The position numbers and the translations under genes are program-made. The notes under the pieces are model-generated. The model saw only the letters and a program-made list of their open reading frames with translations, was not told the DNA's origin and made no database searches. Positions 36,601-49,620 of a DNA stretch of 64,000 bases are shown here, one piece after another. The first letter of the stretch is position 1. Every line of letters starts with the position of its first letter. The stretch spans positions 248,001 to 312,000 of the forward strand of contig NW_026947702.1 in the NCBI RefSeq assembly GCF_034190915.1, read 5' to 3'. This DNA is from Cavia porcellus (Eukaryota > Chordata > Mammalia > Rodentia > Caviidae).

Positions 36601-38415
36601 TGGTGTGAATCGGAGGGTCTGAATTAGAATAGGCAGTGAGTGGCAATGTAGGATGGAGAAAAGCACCGCGGGGTAGTCAGCATGGGGAGGTCAGGGAACA
36701 TGCAGTGGCAATGTAGGATAGGTTTCTGAAAAACATCGCGGGGTGGTGCGCATTGGATTGGTGTGTGTTACATTACATTCACTACTAGGAGTGAGAAAAA
36801 CATCACGGGGTGGTGCGCATTGTATGGGTGTGTGTTACATTACATTCAGTACTAGGAGTGAGAAAAACATCACCGGGTGGTGTTAATCGGAGTGTCTGAA
36901 TTAGGATAGGCAGTGAGTGGCAATGTAGGATGGAGAAAAGCACCGCGGGGTGGTCAGCATGGGGAGGTCAGGGAACATGCAGTGGCAATGTAGGATGTGT
37001 TTCTGAAAAACATCGCGGGGTGGTGCGCATTGTATGGGTGTGTGTTACATTACATTCACTAGTAGGAGTGAGAAAAACATCACGGGGTGGTGTGAATCGG
37101 AGGGTCTGAATTAGGATAGGCAGTGAGTGGCAATGTAGGATGGAGAAAAGCACCGCGGGGTGGTCAGCATGGGGAGGTCAGGGAACATGCAGTGGCAATG
37201 TAGGATAGGTTTCTGAAAAACATCGCGGGGTGGTGCGCATTGTACGGGTGTGTGTTACATTACATTCACTAGTAGGAGTGAGAAAAACATCACGGGGTGG
37301 TGCGCATTGTATGGGTGTGTGTTACGTTACATTCACTATTAGGAGTGAGAAAAACATCACGGGGTGGTGTGAATCGGAGGGTCTGAATTAGGATAGGCAG
37401 TGAGTGGCAATGTAGGATGGAGAAAAGCACCGCGGGGTGGTCAGCATGGGGAGGTCAGGGAACATGCAGTGGCAATGTAGGATAGGTTTCTGAAAAACAT
37501 CGCGGGGTGGTGCGCATTGTATGGGTGTGTGTTACATTACATTCACTAGTAGGAGTGAGAAAAACATCACGGGGTGGTGCCCATTGTATGGGTGTGTGTT
37601 ACATTACATTCACTATTAGGAGTGAGAACAACACAACGGGGTGGTGTGAATCGGAGGGTCTGAATTAGGATAGGCAGTGAGTGGCAATGTATGATGGAGA
37701 AAAGCACCGCGGGGTGGTCAGCATGGGGAGGTCAGGGAACATGCAGTGGCAATGTAGGATAGGTTTCTGAAAAACATCACGGGGTGGTGCGCATTGTATG
37801 GGTGTGTGTTACGTTACATTCACTATTAGGAGTGAGAAAAACATCACGGGGTGGTGTGAATCGGAGGGTCTGAATTAGGATAGGCAGTGAGTGGCAATGT
37901 AGGATGGAGAAAAGCACCGCGGGGTGGTCAGCATGGGGAGGTCAGGGAACATGCAGTGGCAATGTAGGATAGGTTTCTGAAAAACATCGCGGGGTGGTGC
38001 GCATTGTATGGGTGTGTGTTACATTACATTCACTAGTAGGAGTGAGAAAAACATCACGGGGTGGTGCCCATTGTATGGGTGTGTGTTACATTACATTCAC
38101 TATTAGGAGTGAGAACAACACAACGGGGTGGTGTGAATCGGAGGGTCTGAATTAGGATAGGCAGTGAGTGGCAATGTATGATGGAGAAAAGCACCGCGGG
38201 GTGGTCAGCATGGGGAGGTCAGGGAACATGCAGTGGCAATGTAGGATAGGTTTCTGAAAAACATCACGGGCTGGTGCGAATTGTATGGGTGTGTGTTACA
38301 TTACATTCACTAGTAGGAGTGAGAAAAACTTCACGGGGTTGTGTGAATCGGAGGGTCTGAATTAGGATAGGCAGTGAGTGGCAATGTAGGATGGAGAAAA
38401 GCACCGCGGGGTGGT
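33616..38415 (+). repeat. Higher-order repeat zeta, copy 1 (4,800 bp, 20 monomers)
   Basis: The copy opens with six ABC monomers: gtgggtg twice; tatgagtg; tatggttgtgtgtgac; attaagag; tgatgcggattg. It continues L L S, L L S, L L S, L L S, L S (L = ABBC, S = ABC). A 763-bp trimer (ABBC 276, ABBC 277, ABC 210) is tandemly repeated at 34876-35638 and 35639-36401. A 1-bp deletion in one B (acattacatcactag, about 36566) is shared with copy 2 only. Confidence 0.9.
34876..36401 (+). repeat. 763-bp trimer in tandem, inside zeta copy 1
   Basis: Two units (34876-35638 and 35639-36401) each consist of a gtcggagggag / (a/g)gatgagaag ABBC of 276 bp, a gatcggttt / tgctcattgtacggg ABBC of 277 bp and an attagtaagag ABC of 210 bp. 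The same tandem pair occurs in zeta copy 3 at 42739-43501 and 43502-44264, but only the first monomer of it is intact in copy 2. Confidence 0.9.
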
Positions 38416-41400
38416 CAGCATGGGGAGGTCAGGGAACATGCAGTGGCAATGTAGGATAGGTTTCTGAAAAACATCGCGGGGTGGTGCGCATTGTATGGGT
38501 GGGTGTTACATTACATTCACAAGTAGGAGTGAGAAAAACATCACGGGATGGTGTGAATCGGAGTGTCTGTATTAGGATAGGCAGTGAGTGGCAATGTAGG
38601 ATGGAGAAAAGCACCGCGGGTTGGTCAGCATGGGGAGGTCAGGGAACATGCAGTGGCAATGTAGGATATGTTTCTGAAAAACATCGCGGGGTGGTGCGCA
38701 TTGTATGGGTGGGTGTTACATTACATTCACAAGTAGGAGTGAGAAAAACATCACGGGATGGTGTGAATCGGAGGGTCTGAATTAGGATAGGCAGTGAGTG
38801 GCAATGTAGGATAGAGAAAAGCTCCGCGGGGTGGTCAGCATGGGGAGGGCAGGGAACATGCAGTGGCAATGTATGATAGATTTCTGAAAAACTTCGCGGG
38901 GTTGTGCGCATTGTATGAGTGTGTGTTACATTACATTCACTAGTAACAGTGAGAAAAACATCACGGGGTGGTGTGAATCAGAGGGTCTGAATTAGGATAG
39001 GCAGTGAGTGGCAATGTAGGATGGAGAAAAGCACCGGGGGGTGGTCAGCATGGGGAGGTCAGGGAACATGCAGTGGCAATGTAGGATAGGTTTCTGAAAA
39101 ACATCGCGGGGTGGTGCGCATTGTATGGTTGTGTGTGACATTACATTCATTAGTAGGAGTGAAAAAAACATCACGGGGTGGTGTGAATCGGAGGGTCTGA
39201 ATTAGGATAGGCAGTGAGTGGCAATGTAGGAAGGAGAAAAGCACCGCGGGGTGGTCAGCATGGGGAGGTCAGGGAACATGCAGTGGCAATGTAGGATAGG
39301 TATCTGAAAAACATCGCGGGGTGGTGCGCATTTTATGGGTGTGTGTTACATTACATTCATTAGTAAGAGTGAGAAAAACATCACGGGGTGGTGTGAATCG
39401 GAGTGTCTGAATTAGGATAGGCAGTGAGTGGCAATGTAGGATGGAGAAAAGCACCGCGGGGTGGTCAGCATGGGAAGGTCAGGGAACATGCAGTGGCAAT
39501 GTAGGATACGTTTCTGAAAAACATCGCGGGGTGATGTGGATTGTATGGGTGTGTGTTACAATACATTCATTAGTAGCAGTGAGAAAAACATCACGGGGTG
39601 GTGTGAATCGGAGGGTCTGAATTAGGATAGGCAGTGAGTGGCAATGTAGGATGGAGAAAAGCACCGCGGTGTGGTCAGCATGGGGAGGTCAGGGAACATG
39701 CCGTGGCAATGTAGGATAGGTTTCTGAAAAACATCGCGGGGTGGTGCGCATTGTATGGGTGTGTGTTACATTACATTCACTAGTCGGAGGGAGAAAAACA
39801 TCACAGGGTGGTGCGCATTGTATGGGTGTGTGTTACATTACATTCACTAGTAAGATGAGAAGAACATCACGGTGTGGTGTGAATCGGAGGGTCTGAATTT
39901 GGATAGGCAGTGAGTGGCAATGTAGGATGGAGAAAAGCACCGCGGGGTGGTCAGCATGGGGAGGTCAGGGAACATGCAGTGGCAATGTAGGATCGGTTTC
40001 TGAAAAACATCGCGGGGTGGTGCTCATTGTACGGGTGTGTGTTACATTACATTCACTAGTAGGAGTGAGAAAAACATCACGGGGTGGTGCGCATTGTATG
40101 GGTGTGTGTTACATTACATCACTAGTAGGAGTGAGAAAAACATCACGGGGTGGTGTGAATCGGAGGGTCTGAATTAGAATAGGCAGTGAGTGGCAATGTA
40201 GGATGGAGAAAAGCACCGCGGGGTAGTCAGCATGGGGAGGTCAGGGAACATGCAGTGGCAATGTAGGATAGGTTTCTGAAAAACATCGCGGGGTGGTGCG
40301 CATTGGATTGGTGTGTGTTACATTACATTCACTACTAGGAGTGAGAAAAACATCACGGGGTGGTGCGCATTGTATGGGTGTGTGTTACATTACATTCAGT
40401 ACTAGGAGTGAGAAAAACATCACCGGGTGGTGTTAATCGGAGTGTCTGAATTAGGATAGGCAGTGAGTGGCAATGTAGGATGGAGAAAAGCACCACGGGG
40501 TGGTCAGCATGGGGAGGTCAGGGAACATGCAGTGGCAATGTAGGATGTGTTTCTGAAAAACATCGCGGGGTGGTGCGCATTGTATGGGTGTGTGTTACAT
40601 TACATTCACTAGTAGGAGTGAGAAAAACATCACGGGGTGGTGTGAATCGGAGGGTCTGAATTAGGATAGGCAGTGAGTGGCAATGTAGGATGGAGAAAAG
40701 CACCGCGGGGTGGTCAGCATGGGGAGGTCAGGGAACATGCAGTGGCAATGTAGGATAGGTTTCTGAAAAACATCGCGGGGTGGTGCGCATTGTACGGGTG
40801 TGTGTTACATTACATTCACTAGTAGGAGTGAGAAAAACATCACGGGGTGGTGCGCATTGTATGGGTGTGTGTTACGTTACATTCACTATTAGGAGTGAGA
40901 AAAACATCACGGGGTGGTGTGAATCGGAGGGTCTGAATTAGGATAGGCAGTGAGTGGCAATGTAGGATGGAGAAAAGCACCGCGGGGTGGTCGGCATGGG
41001 GAGGTCAGGGAACATGCAGTGGCAATGTAGGATAGGTTTCTGAAAAACATCGCGGGGTGGTGCGCATTGTATGGGTGTGTGTTACATTACATTCACTAGT
41101 AGGAGTGAGAAAAACATCACGGGGTGGTGCCCATTGTATGGGTGTGTGTTACATTACATTCACTATTAGGAGTGAGAACAACACAACGGGGTGGTGTGAA
41201 TCGGAGGGTCTGAATTAGGATAGGCAGTGAGTGGCAATGTATGATGGAGAAAAGCACCGCGGGGTGGTCAGCATGGGCAGGTCAGGGAACATGCAGTGGC
41301 AATGTAGGATAGGTTTCTGAAAAACATCACGGGCTGGTGCGCATTGTATGGGTGTGTGTTACATTACATTCACTAGTAGGAGTGAGAAAAACTTCACGGG

Positions 41401-41478
41401 GTGGTGTGAATCGGAGGGTCTCAATTAGGATAGGCAGTGAGTGGCAATGTAGGATGGAGAAAAGCACCGCGGGGTGGT
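38416..41478 (+). repeat. Higher-order repeat zeta, copy 2 (3,063 bp, 13 monomers)
   Basis: The copy opens with the same six ABC monomers as copies 1 and 3 (offset 4,800 bp back, 3,063 bp forward). After one 276-bp ABBC it passes through a chimeric ABBC (39952-40227) and joins the tail of copy 1 (offset 3,550 bp). The tail includes the same 1-bp deletion acattacatcactag and the variant gaattagaatagg. The copy is shorter because about 1.5 kb of trimer sequence was skipped. Confidence 0.9.
39952..40227 (+). repeat. Chimeric ABBC monomer joining two zeta registers
   Basis: Subunit A (gatcggttt) and the first B (tgctcattgtacggg) are of the trimer's middle monomer type. In its normal setting that type has ttacgttacattcac in the second B. 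Here the second B instead has acattacatcactag and the C has gaattagaatagg, both diagnostic of the monomer at 36402-36677. The joint must lie between about 40031 and 40110. Confidence 0.88.
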
Positions 41479-44400
41479 CAGCATGGGGAGGTCAGGGAAC
41501 ATGCAGTGGCAATGTAGGATAGGTTTCTGAAAAACATCGCGGGGTGGTGCGCATTGTATGGGTGGGTGTTACATTACATTCACAAGTAGGAGTGAGAAAA
41601 ACATCACGGGATGGTGTGAATCGGAGTGTCTGTATTAGGATAGGCAGTGAGTGGCAATGTAGGATGGAGAAAAGCACCGCGGGGTGGTCAGCATGGGGAG
41701 GTCAGGGAACATGCAGTGGCAATGTAGTATATGTTTCTGAAAAACATCGCGGGGTGGTGCGCATTGTATGGGTGGGTGTTACATTACATTCACAAGTAGG
41801 AGTGAGAAAAACATCACGGGATGGTGTGAATCGGAGGGTCTGAATTAGGATAGGCAGTGAGTGGCAATGTAGGATAGAGAAAAGCTCCGCGGGGTGGTCA
41901 GCATGGGGAGGGCAGGGAACATGCAGTGGCAATGTATGATAGATTTCTGAAAAACTTCGCGGGGTTGTGCGCATTGTATGAGTGTGTGTTACATTACATT
42001 CACTAGTAACAGTGAGAAAAACATCACGGGGTGGTGTGAATCAGAGGGTCTGAATTAGGATAGGCAGTGAGTGGCAATGTAGGATGGAGAAAAGCACCGG
42101 GGGGTGGTCAGCATGGGGAGGTCAGGGAACATGCAGTGGCAATGTAGGATAGGTTTCTGAAAAACATCGCGGGGTGGTGCGCATTGTATGGTTGTGTGTG
42201 ACATTACATTCATTAGTAGGAGTGAAAAAAACATCACGGGGTGGTGTGAATCGGAGGGTCTGAATTAGGATAGGCAGTGAGTGGCAATGTAGGAAGGAAA
42301 AAAGCACCGCGGGGTGGTCAGCATGGGGAGGTCAGGGAACATGCAGTGGCAATGTAGGATAGGTATCTGAAAAACATCGCGGGGTGGTGCGCATTGTATG
42401 GGTGTGTGTTACATTACATTCATTAGTAAGAGTGAGAAAAACATCACGGGGTGGTGTGAATCGGAGTGTCTGAATTAGGATAGGCAGTGAGTGGCAATGT
42501 AGGATGGAGAAAAGCACCGCGGGGTGGTCAGCATGGGAAGGTCAGGGAACATGCAGTGGCAATGTAGGATACGTTTCTGAAAAACATCGCGGGGTGATGC
42601 GGATTGTATGGGTGTGTGTTACAATACATTCATTAGTAGCAGTGAGAAAAACATCACGGGGTGGTGTGAATCGGAGGGTCTGAATTAGGATAGGCAGTGA
42701 GTGGCAATGTAGGATGGAGAAAAGCACCGCGGTGTGGTCAGCATGGGGAGGTCAAGGAACGTGCCGTGGCAATGTAGGATAGGTTTCTGGAAAACATCGC
42801 GGGGTGGTGCGCATTGTATGGGTGTGTGTTACATTACATTCACTAGTCGGAGGGAGAAAAACATCACAGGGTGGTGCGCATTGTATGGGTGTGTGTTACA
42901 TTACATTCACTAGTAAGATGAGAAGAACATCACGGTGTGGTGTGAATCGGAGGGTCTGAATTTGGATAGGCAGTGAGTGGCAATGTAGGATGGAGAAAAG
43001 CACCGCGGGGTGGTCAGCATGGGGAGGTCAGGGAACATGCAGTGGCAATGTAGGATCGGTTTCTGAAAAACATCGCGGGGTGGTCCTCATTGTACGGGTG
43101 TGTGTTACATTACATTCACTAGTAGGAGTGAGAAAAACATCACGGGGTGGTGCGCATTGTATGGGTGTGTGTTACCTTACATTCACTAGTAGGAGTGAGA
43201 AAAACATCACGGGGTGGTGTGAATCGGAGGGTCTGAATTAGGATAGGCAGTGAGTGGCAATGTAGGAAGGAGAAAAGCACCGCGGGGTGGTCAGCATGGG
43301 GAGGTCAGGGAACATGCAGTGGCAATGTAGGATAGGTTTCTGAAAAACATCGCGGGGTGGTGCGCATTGTATGGGTGTGTGTTACATTACATTCATTAGT
43401 AAGAGTGAGAAAAACATCACGGGGTGGTGTGAATCGGAGGGTCTGAATTAGGATAGGCAGTGAGTGGCAATGTAGGATGGAGAAAAGCACCGCGGTGTGG
43501 TCAGCATGGGGAGGTCAGGGAACATGCAGTGGCAATGTAGGATAGGTTTCTGAAAAACATCGCGGGGTGGTGCGCATTGTATGGGTGTGTGTTACATTAC
43601 ATTCACTAGTCGGAGGGAGAAAAACATCACGGGGTGGTGCGCATTGTATGGGTGTTTGTTACATTACATTCACTAGTAGGATGAGAATAACATCACGGTG
43701 TGGTGTGAATCGGAGTGTCTGAATTAGGATAGGCAGTGAGTGGCAATGTAGGATGGAGAAAAGCACCGCGGGGTGGTCAGCATGGGGAGGTCAGGGAACA
43801 TGCAGTGGCAATGTAGGATCGGTTTCTGAAAAACATCGCGGGGTGGTGCTCATTGTACGGGTGTGTGTTACATTACATTCACTAGTAGGAGTGAGAAAAA
43901 CATCACGGGGTGGTGCGCATTGTATGGGTGTGTGTTACGTTACATTCACTAGTAGGAGTGAGAAAAACATCACGGGGTGGTGTGAATCGGAGGGTCTGAA
44001 TTAGGATAGGCAGTGAGTGGCAATGTAGGAAGGAGAAAAGCACCGCGTGGTGGTCAGCATGGGGAGGTCAGGGAATATGCAGTGGCAATGTAGGATAGGT
44101 TTCTGAAAAACATCGCGGCGTTGTGCGCATTGTATGGGTGTGTGTTACATTACATTCATTAGTAAGAGTGAGAAAAACATCACGGGGTGGTGTGAATCGG
44201 AGGGTCTGAATTAGGATAGGCAGTGAGTGGCAATGTAGCATGGAGAAAAGCACCGCGGGGTGGTCAGCATGGGGAGGTCAGGGAACATGCAGTGGCAATG
44301 TAGATTAGGTTTCTGAAAATCATCATGGCGTGGTGCACATTGTATGGGTGTGTGTTACATTACATTCACTAGTAGGAGTGAGAAAAACATCACGGGGTGG

Positions 44401-47400
44401 TGCGCATTGTATGGGTGTGTGTTACATTACATTCACTAGTAGGAGTGAGAAAAACATCACGGGGTGGTGTGAATCGGAGGGTCTGAATTAGAATAGGCAG
44501 TGAGTGGCAATGTAGGATGGAGAAAAGCACCGCGGGGTAGTCAGCATGGGGAGGTCAGGGAACATGCAGTGGCAATGTAGGATAGGTTTCTGAAAAACAT
44601 CGCGGGGTGGTGCGCATTGGATTGGTGTGTGTTACATTACATTCACTACTAGGAGTGAGAAAAATATCACGGGGTGGTGCGCATTGAATGGGTGTGTGTT
44701 ACATTACATTCAGTACTAGGAGTGAGAAAAACATCACCGGGTGGTGTTAATCGGAGTGTCTGAATTAGGATAGGCAGTGAGTGGCAATGTAGGATGGAGA
44801 AAAGCACCGCGGGGTGGTCAGCATGGGGAGGTCAGGGAACATGCAGTGGCAATGTAGGATGTGTTTCTGAAAAACATCGCGGGGTGGTGCGCATTGTATG
44901 GGTGTGTGTTACATTACATTCACTAGTAGGAGTGAGAAAAACATCACGGGGTGGTGTGAATCGGAGGGTCTGAATTAGGATAGGCAGTGAGTGGCAATGT
45001 AGGATGGAGAAAATCACCGCGGGGTGGTCAGCATGGGGAGGTCAGGGAACATGCAGTGGCAATGTAGGATAGGTTTCTGAAAAACATCACGGGGTGGTGC
45101 GCATTGTACGGGTGTGTGTTACATTACATTCACTAGTTGGAGGGAGAAAAACATCACGGTGTGGTGCGCATTGTATGGGTGTGTGTTACATTACCTTCAC
45201 TAGTAGGATGAGAAGAACATCACGGTGTGGTGTGAATCGGAGGGTCTGAATTAGGATAGGCAGTGAGTGCCAATGTAGGATGGAGAAAAGTACCGCGGGG
45301 TGGTCAGCATGGGGAGGTCAGGGAACATGCAGTGGCAATGTAGGATCGGTTTCTGAAAAACATCGCGGGGTGGTGCTCATTGTACGGGTGTGTGTTACAT
45401 TACATTCACTAGTAGGAGTGAGAAAAACATCACGGGGTGGTGCGCATTGTATGGGTGTGTGTTACGTTACATTCACTAGTAGGAGTGAGAAAAACATCAT
45501 GGGGTGGTGTGAATCGGAGGGTCTGAATTAGGATAGGCAGTGAGTGGCAATGTAGGAAGGAGAAAAGCACCGCGGGGTGGTCAGCATGGGGAGGTCAGGG
45601 AACATGCAGTGGCAATGTAGGATCGGTTTCTGAAAAACATCGCGGGGTGGTGCTCATTGTACGGGTGTGTGTTACATTACATTCACTAGTAGGAGTGAGA
45701 AAAACATCACGGGGTGGTGCGCATTGTATGGGTGTGTGTTACGTTACATTCACTAGTAGGAGTGAGAAAAACATCACGGGGTGGTGTGAATCGGAGGGTC
45801 TGAATTAGGATAGGCAGTGAGTGGCAATGTAGGAAGGAGAAAAGCACCGCGGGGTGGTCAGCATGGGTAGGTCAGGGAACAAGCAGTGGCAATGTAGGAT
45901 AGGTTTCTGAAAAACATCGCGGGGTGGTGCGCATTGTATGGGTGTGTGTTACATTACATTCATTAGTAAGAGTGAGAAAAACATCACGGGGTGGTGTGAA
46001 TCGGAGGGTCTGAATTAGGATAGGCAGTGAGTGGCAATGTAGGATGGAGAAAAGCACCGCGGGGTGGTCAGCATGGGGAGGTCAGGGAACATGCAGTGGC
46101 AATGTAGATTAGGTTTCTGAAAATCATCATGGCGTGGTGCGCATTGTATGGGTGTGTGTTACATTACATTCACTAGTAGGAGTGAGAAAAACATCACGGT
46201 GTGGTGCGCATTGTATGGGTGTGTGTTACATTACATTCAATAGTAGGAGTGAGAAAAACATCACGGGGTGGTGTGAATCGGAGGGTCTGAATTAGGATAG
46301 GCAGTGAGTGGCAATGTAGGATGGAGAAAAGCACCGGGGGGTGGTCAGCATGGGGAGATCAGGGAACATGCAGTGGCAATGTAGGATAGGTTTCTGAAAA
46401 ACATCGCGGGGTGGTGCGCATTGTATGGTTGTGTGTGACATTACATTCATTAGTAGGAGTGAAAAAAACATCACGGGGTGGTGTGAATCAGAGGGTCTGA
46501 ATTAGGATAGGCAGTGAGTGGCAATGTAGGATGGAGAAAAGAACCGCGGGGTGGTCAGCATGGGGAGGTCAGGGAACATGCAGTGGCAATGTAGGATAGG
46601 TTTCTGAAAAACATCACGGGGTGGTGCGCATTGTATGGGTGTGTGTTACATTACATTCACTAGTAGGAGTGAGAAAAACATCACGGGGTGGTGCGCATTG
46701 TATGGATGTGTGTTACATTACATTCACTAGTAGGAGTGAGAAAAACATCACGGGGTGGTATGAATCCGAGGGTCTGAATTAGGATAGGCAGTGAGTGGCA
46801 ATGTAGGATGGAGAAAAGCACCGCGGGGTGGTCAGCATGGGGAGGTCAGGGAACATGCAGTGGCAATGTAGGATGTGTTTCTGAAAAACATCGCGGGGTG
46901 GTGCGCATTGTATGGGTCTGTGTTACATTACATTCACTAGTAGGAGTGAGAAAAACATCACGGGGTGGTGTGAATCGGAGGGTCTGAATTAGGATAGGCA
47001 GTGAGTGGCAATGTAGGATGGAGAAAAGCACCGCGGGGTGGTCAGCATGGGGAGGTCAGGGAACATGCAGTGGCAATGTAGGATAGGTTTCTGAAAAACA
47101 TCGCGGGGTGGTGCGCATTGTATGGGTGTGTGTTACATTACATTCACTAGTAGGAGTGAGAAAAACATCACGGGGTGGTGCCCATTGTATGGGTGTGTGT
47201 TACATTACATTCACTATTAGGAGTGAGAACAACACAACGGGGTGGTGTGAATCTGAGGGTCTGAATTAGGATAGGCAGTGAGTGGCAATGTATGATGGAG
47301 AAAAGCACCGCGGGGTGGTCAGCATGGGGAGGTCAGGGAACATGCAGTGGCAATGTAGGATGGGTTTCTGAAAAACATCACGGGCTGGTGCGCATTGTAT

Positions 47401-47529
47401 GGGTATGTGTTACATTACATTCACTAGTAGGAGTGAGAAAAACTTCACGGGGTGGTGTGAATCGGAGGGTCTGAATTAGGATAGGCAGTGAGTGGCAATG
47501 TAGGATGGAGAAAAGCACCGCGGGGTGGT
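41479..47529 (+). repeat. Higher-order repeat zeta, copy 3 (6,051 bp, 25 monomers)
   Basis: Six opening ABC monomers are followed by L L S, L L S, L L S, L L L S, L S, L S, L S. It contains the tandem 763-bp trimer, lacks the 1-bp deletion of copies 1 and 2, and is extended after 45 kb. The extension has a doubled 277-bp monomer (45305-45581 and 45582-45858, both gatcggttt, tgctcattgtacggg and gtaggaaggag). After that comes a tatggttgtgtgtgac / tatggatgtg pair (46346-46832) that matches 59428-59914. Confidence 0.89.
45305..45858 (+). repeat. 277-bp ABBC monomer duplicated in tandem
   Basis: Adjacent monomers 45305-45581 and 45582-45858 share gatcggttt, tgctcattgtacggg, ttacgttac and gtaggaaggag. 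In the other zeta copies this monomer type occurs singly between a gtcggaggg ABBC and an attagtaagag ABC, so this is a local duplication. Confidence 0.9.
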
Positions 47530-48436
47530 CAGCATGGGGAGGTCAGGGAACATGCAGTGGCAATGTAGGATAGGTTTCTGAAAAACATCGCGGGGTGGTG
47601 CGCATTGTATGGGTGGGTGTTACATTACATTCACAAGTAGGAGTGAGAAAAACATCACGGGATGGTGTGAATCGGAGGGTCTGAATTAGGATAGGCAGTG
47701 AGTGGCAATGTAGGATGGAGAAAAGCACCGCGGGGTGGTCAGCATGGCGAGGTCAGGGAACATGTAGTGGCAATGTAGGAAAGGTTTCTGAAAAACATCG
47801 CGGGGTGGTGCGCATTGTATGGGTGTGTGTTACATTACATTCACTAGTAGGAGTGAGAAAAACATCGCGGGGTGGTGCGCATTGTATGGGTCTGTGTTAC
47901 ATTACATTCACTAGTAGGAGTGAGAAAAACTTCACGGGGTTGTGTGAATCGGAGGGTCTGAATTAGGATAGGCAGTGAGTGGCAATGTAGGATGGAGAAA
48001 AGCACTGCGGGGTGGTCAGCATGGGGAGGTCAGGGAACATGCAGTGGCAATGTAGGATAGGTTTCTGAAAAACATCGCGGGGTGGTGCGCATTGTATGGG
48101 TGGGTGTTACATTACATTCACAAGTAGGAGTGAGAAAAACATCACGGGATGGTGTGAATCGGAGTGTCTGTATTAGGATAGGCAGTGAGTGGCAATGTAG
48201 GATGGAGAAAAGCAACGCGGGGTGGTCAGCATGGGGAGGTCAGGGAACATGCAGTGGCAATGTAGGATAGGTTTCTGAAAAACATCGCGGGGTGATGCGG
48301 ATTGTATGGGTGTGTGTTACAATACATTCATTAGTAGCAGTGAGAAAAACATCACGGGATGGTGTGAATCGGAGGGTCTGAATTAGGATAGGCAGTGAGT
48401 GGCAATGTAGGATGGAGAAAAGCACCGCGGTGTGGT
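47530..48436 (+). repeat. Start of a fourth zeta-like block, rearranged
   Basis: The monomers are ABC, ABBC, ABC, ABC. They carry gtgggtg / cacaagtagg twice and tgatgcggattg once, the markers of the zeta opening, but in a different order and with an ABBC inserted at 47740-48016. The region leads straight into eta copy 2. Confidence 0.82.
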
Positions 48437-49620
48437 CAGCATGGGGAGGTCAGGGAACATGCAGTGGCAATGTAGGATATGTTTCTGAAAAACATCGCGG
48501 GGTGGTGCGCATTGTATGGGTGGGTGTTACATTACATTCACAAGTAGGAGTGAGAAAAACATCACGGGATGGTGTGAATCGGAGTGTCTGAATTAGGATA
48601 GGCAGTGAGTGGCAATGTAGGATACAGAAAAGCTCCGCGGGGTGGTCAGCATGGGGAGGGCAGGGAACATGCAGTGGCAATGTATGATAGATTTCTGAAA
48701 AACTTTGCGGGGTTGTGCGCATTGTATGAGTGTGTGTTACATTACATTCACTAGTACCAGTGAGAAAAACATCACGGGGTGGTGTGAATCAGAGGGTCTG
48801 AATTAGGATAGGCAGTGAGTGGCAATGTAGGATGGAGAAAAGCACCGGGGGGTGGTCAGCATGGGGAGGTCAGGGAACATGCAGTGGCAATGTAGGATAG
48901 GTTTCTGAAAATCATCGCGGGGTGGTGCGCATTGTATGGTTGTGTGTGACATTACATTCATTAGTAGGAGTGAAAATAACATCACGGGGTGGTGTGAATC
49001 GGAGGGTCTCAATTAGGATAGGCAGTGAGTGGCAATGTAGGATGGAGAAAAGCACCGCGGGGTGGTCAGCAATGGGAGGTCAGGGAAAATGCAGTGGCTA
49101 TGTAGGATAGGTTTCTGAAAAACATCTCGGGGTGGCTTGCATTGTATGGGTGTGTGTTACATTACATTCAGTAGTAGGAGTGAGAAAAACATCACGGGGT
49201 GGTGCGCATTGTATGGGTGTGTGTTACATTACATTCACTAGTAGGAGTGAGAAAAACATCACGGGGTGGTGTGAATCGGAGGGTCTGAATTAGGAACGGC
49301 AGTGAGTGGCAATGTAGGATGGAGGAAAGCACCGCGGGGTGGTCAGCATGGGGAGGTCAGGAAACATGCAGTGGCAATGTAGCATAGGTTTCCGAAAAAC
49401 ATCGAGGGGTGGTGCGCATTGTATGGGTGTGTGTTACATTACATTCACTAGTAGGAGTGAGAAAAACAGCACGGGGTGGTGCGCATTGTATGGGTGTGTG
49501 TTACATTACATTCACTACTAGGAGTGAGAAAAACATCACGGGGTGGTGTGAATCGGATGGTCTGAATTAGGATATCCAGTAAGTGGCAATGTAGGATGGA
49601 GAAAAGCACCACGGGGTGGT
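48437..49620 (+). repeat. Block eta, copy 2 (1,184 bp)
   Basis: This matches 29024-30761 by ordered markers (gtgggtg; ggggagggcagg with tatgagtgtg; tatggttgtgtgtgac; cagcaatgggagg; gatatccagtaag). Two ABBC monomers (554 bp) present in copy 1 are absent here. Confidence 0.86.
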
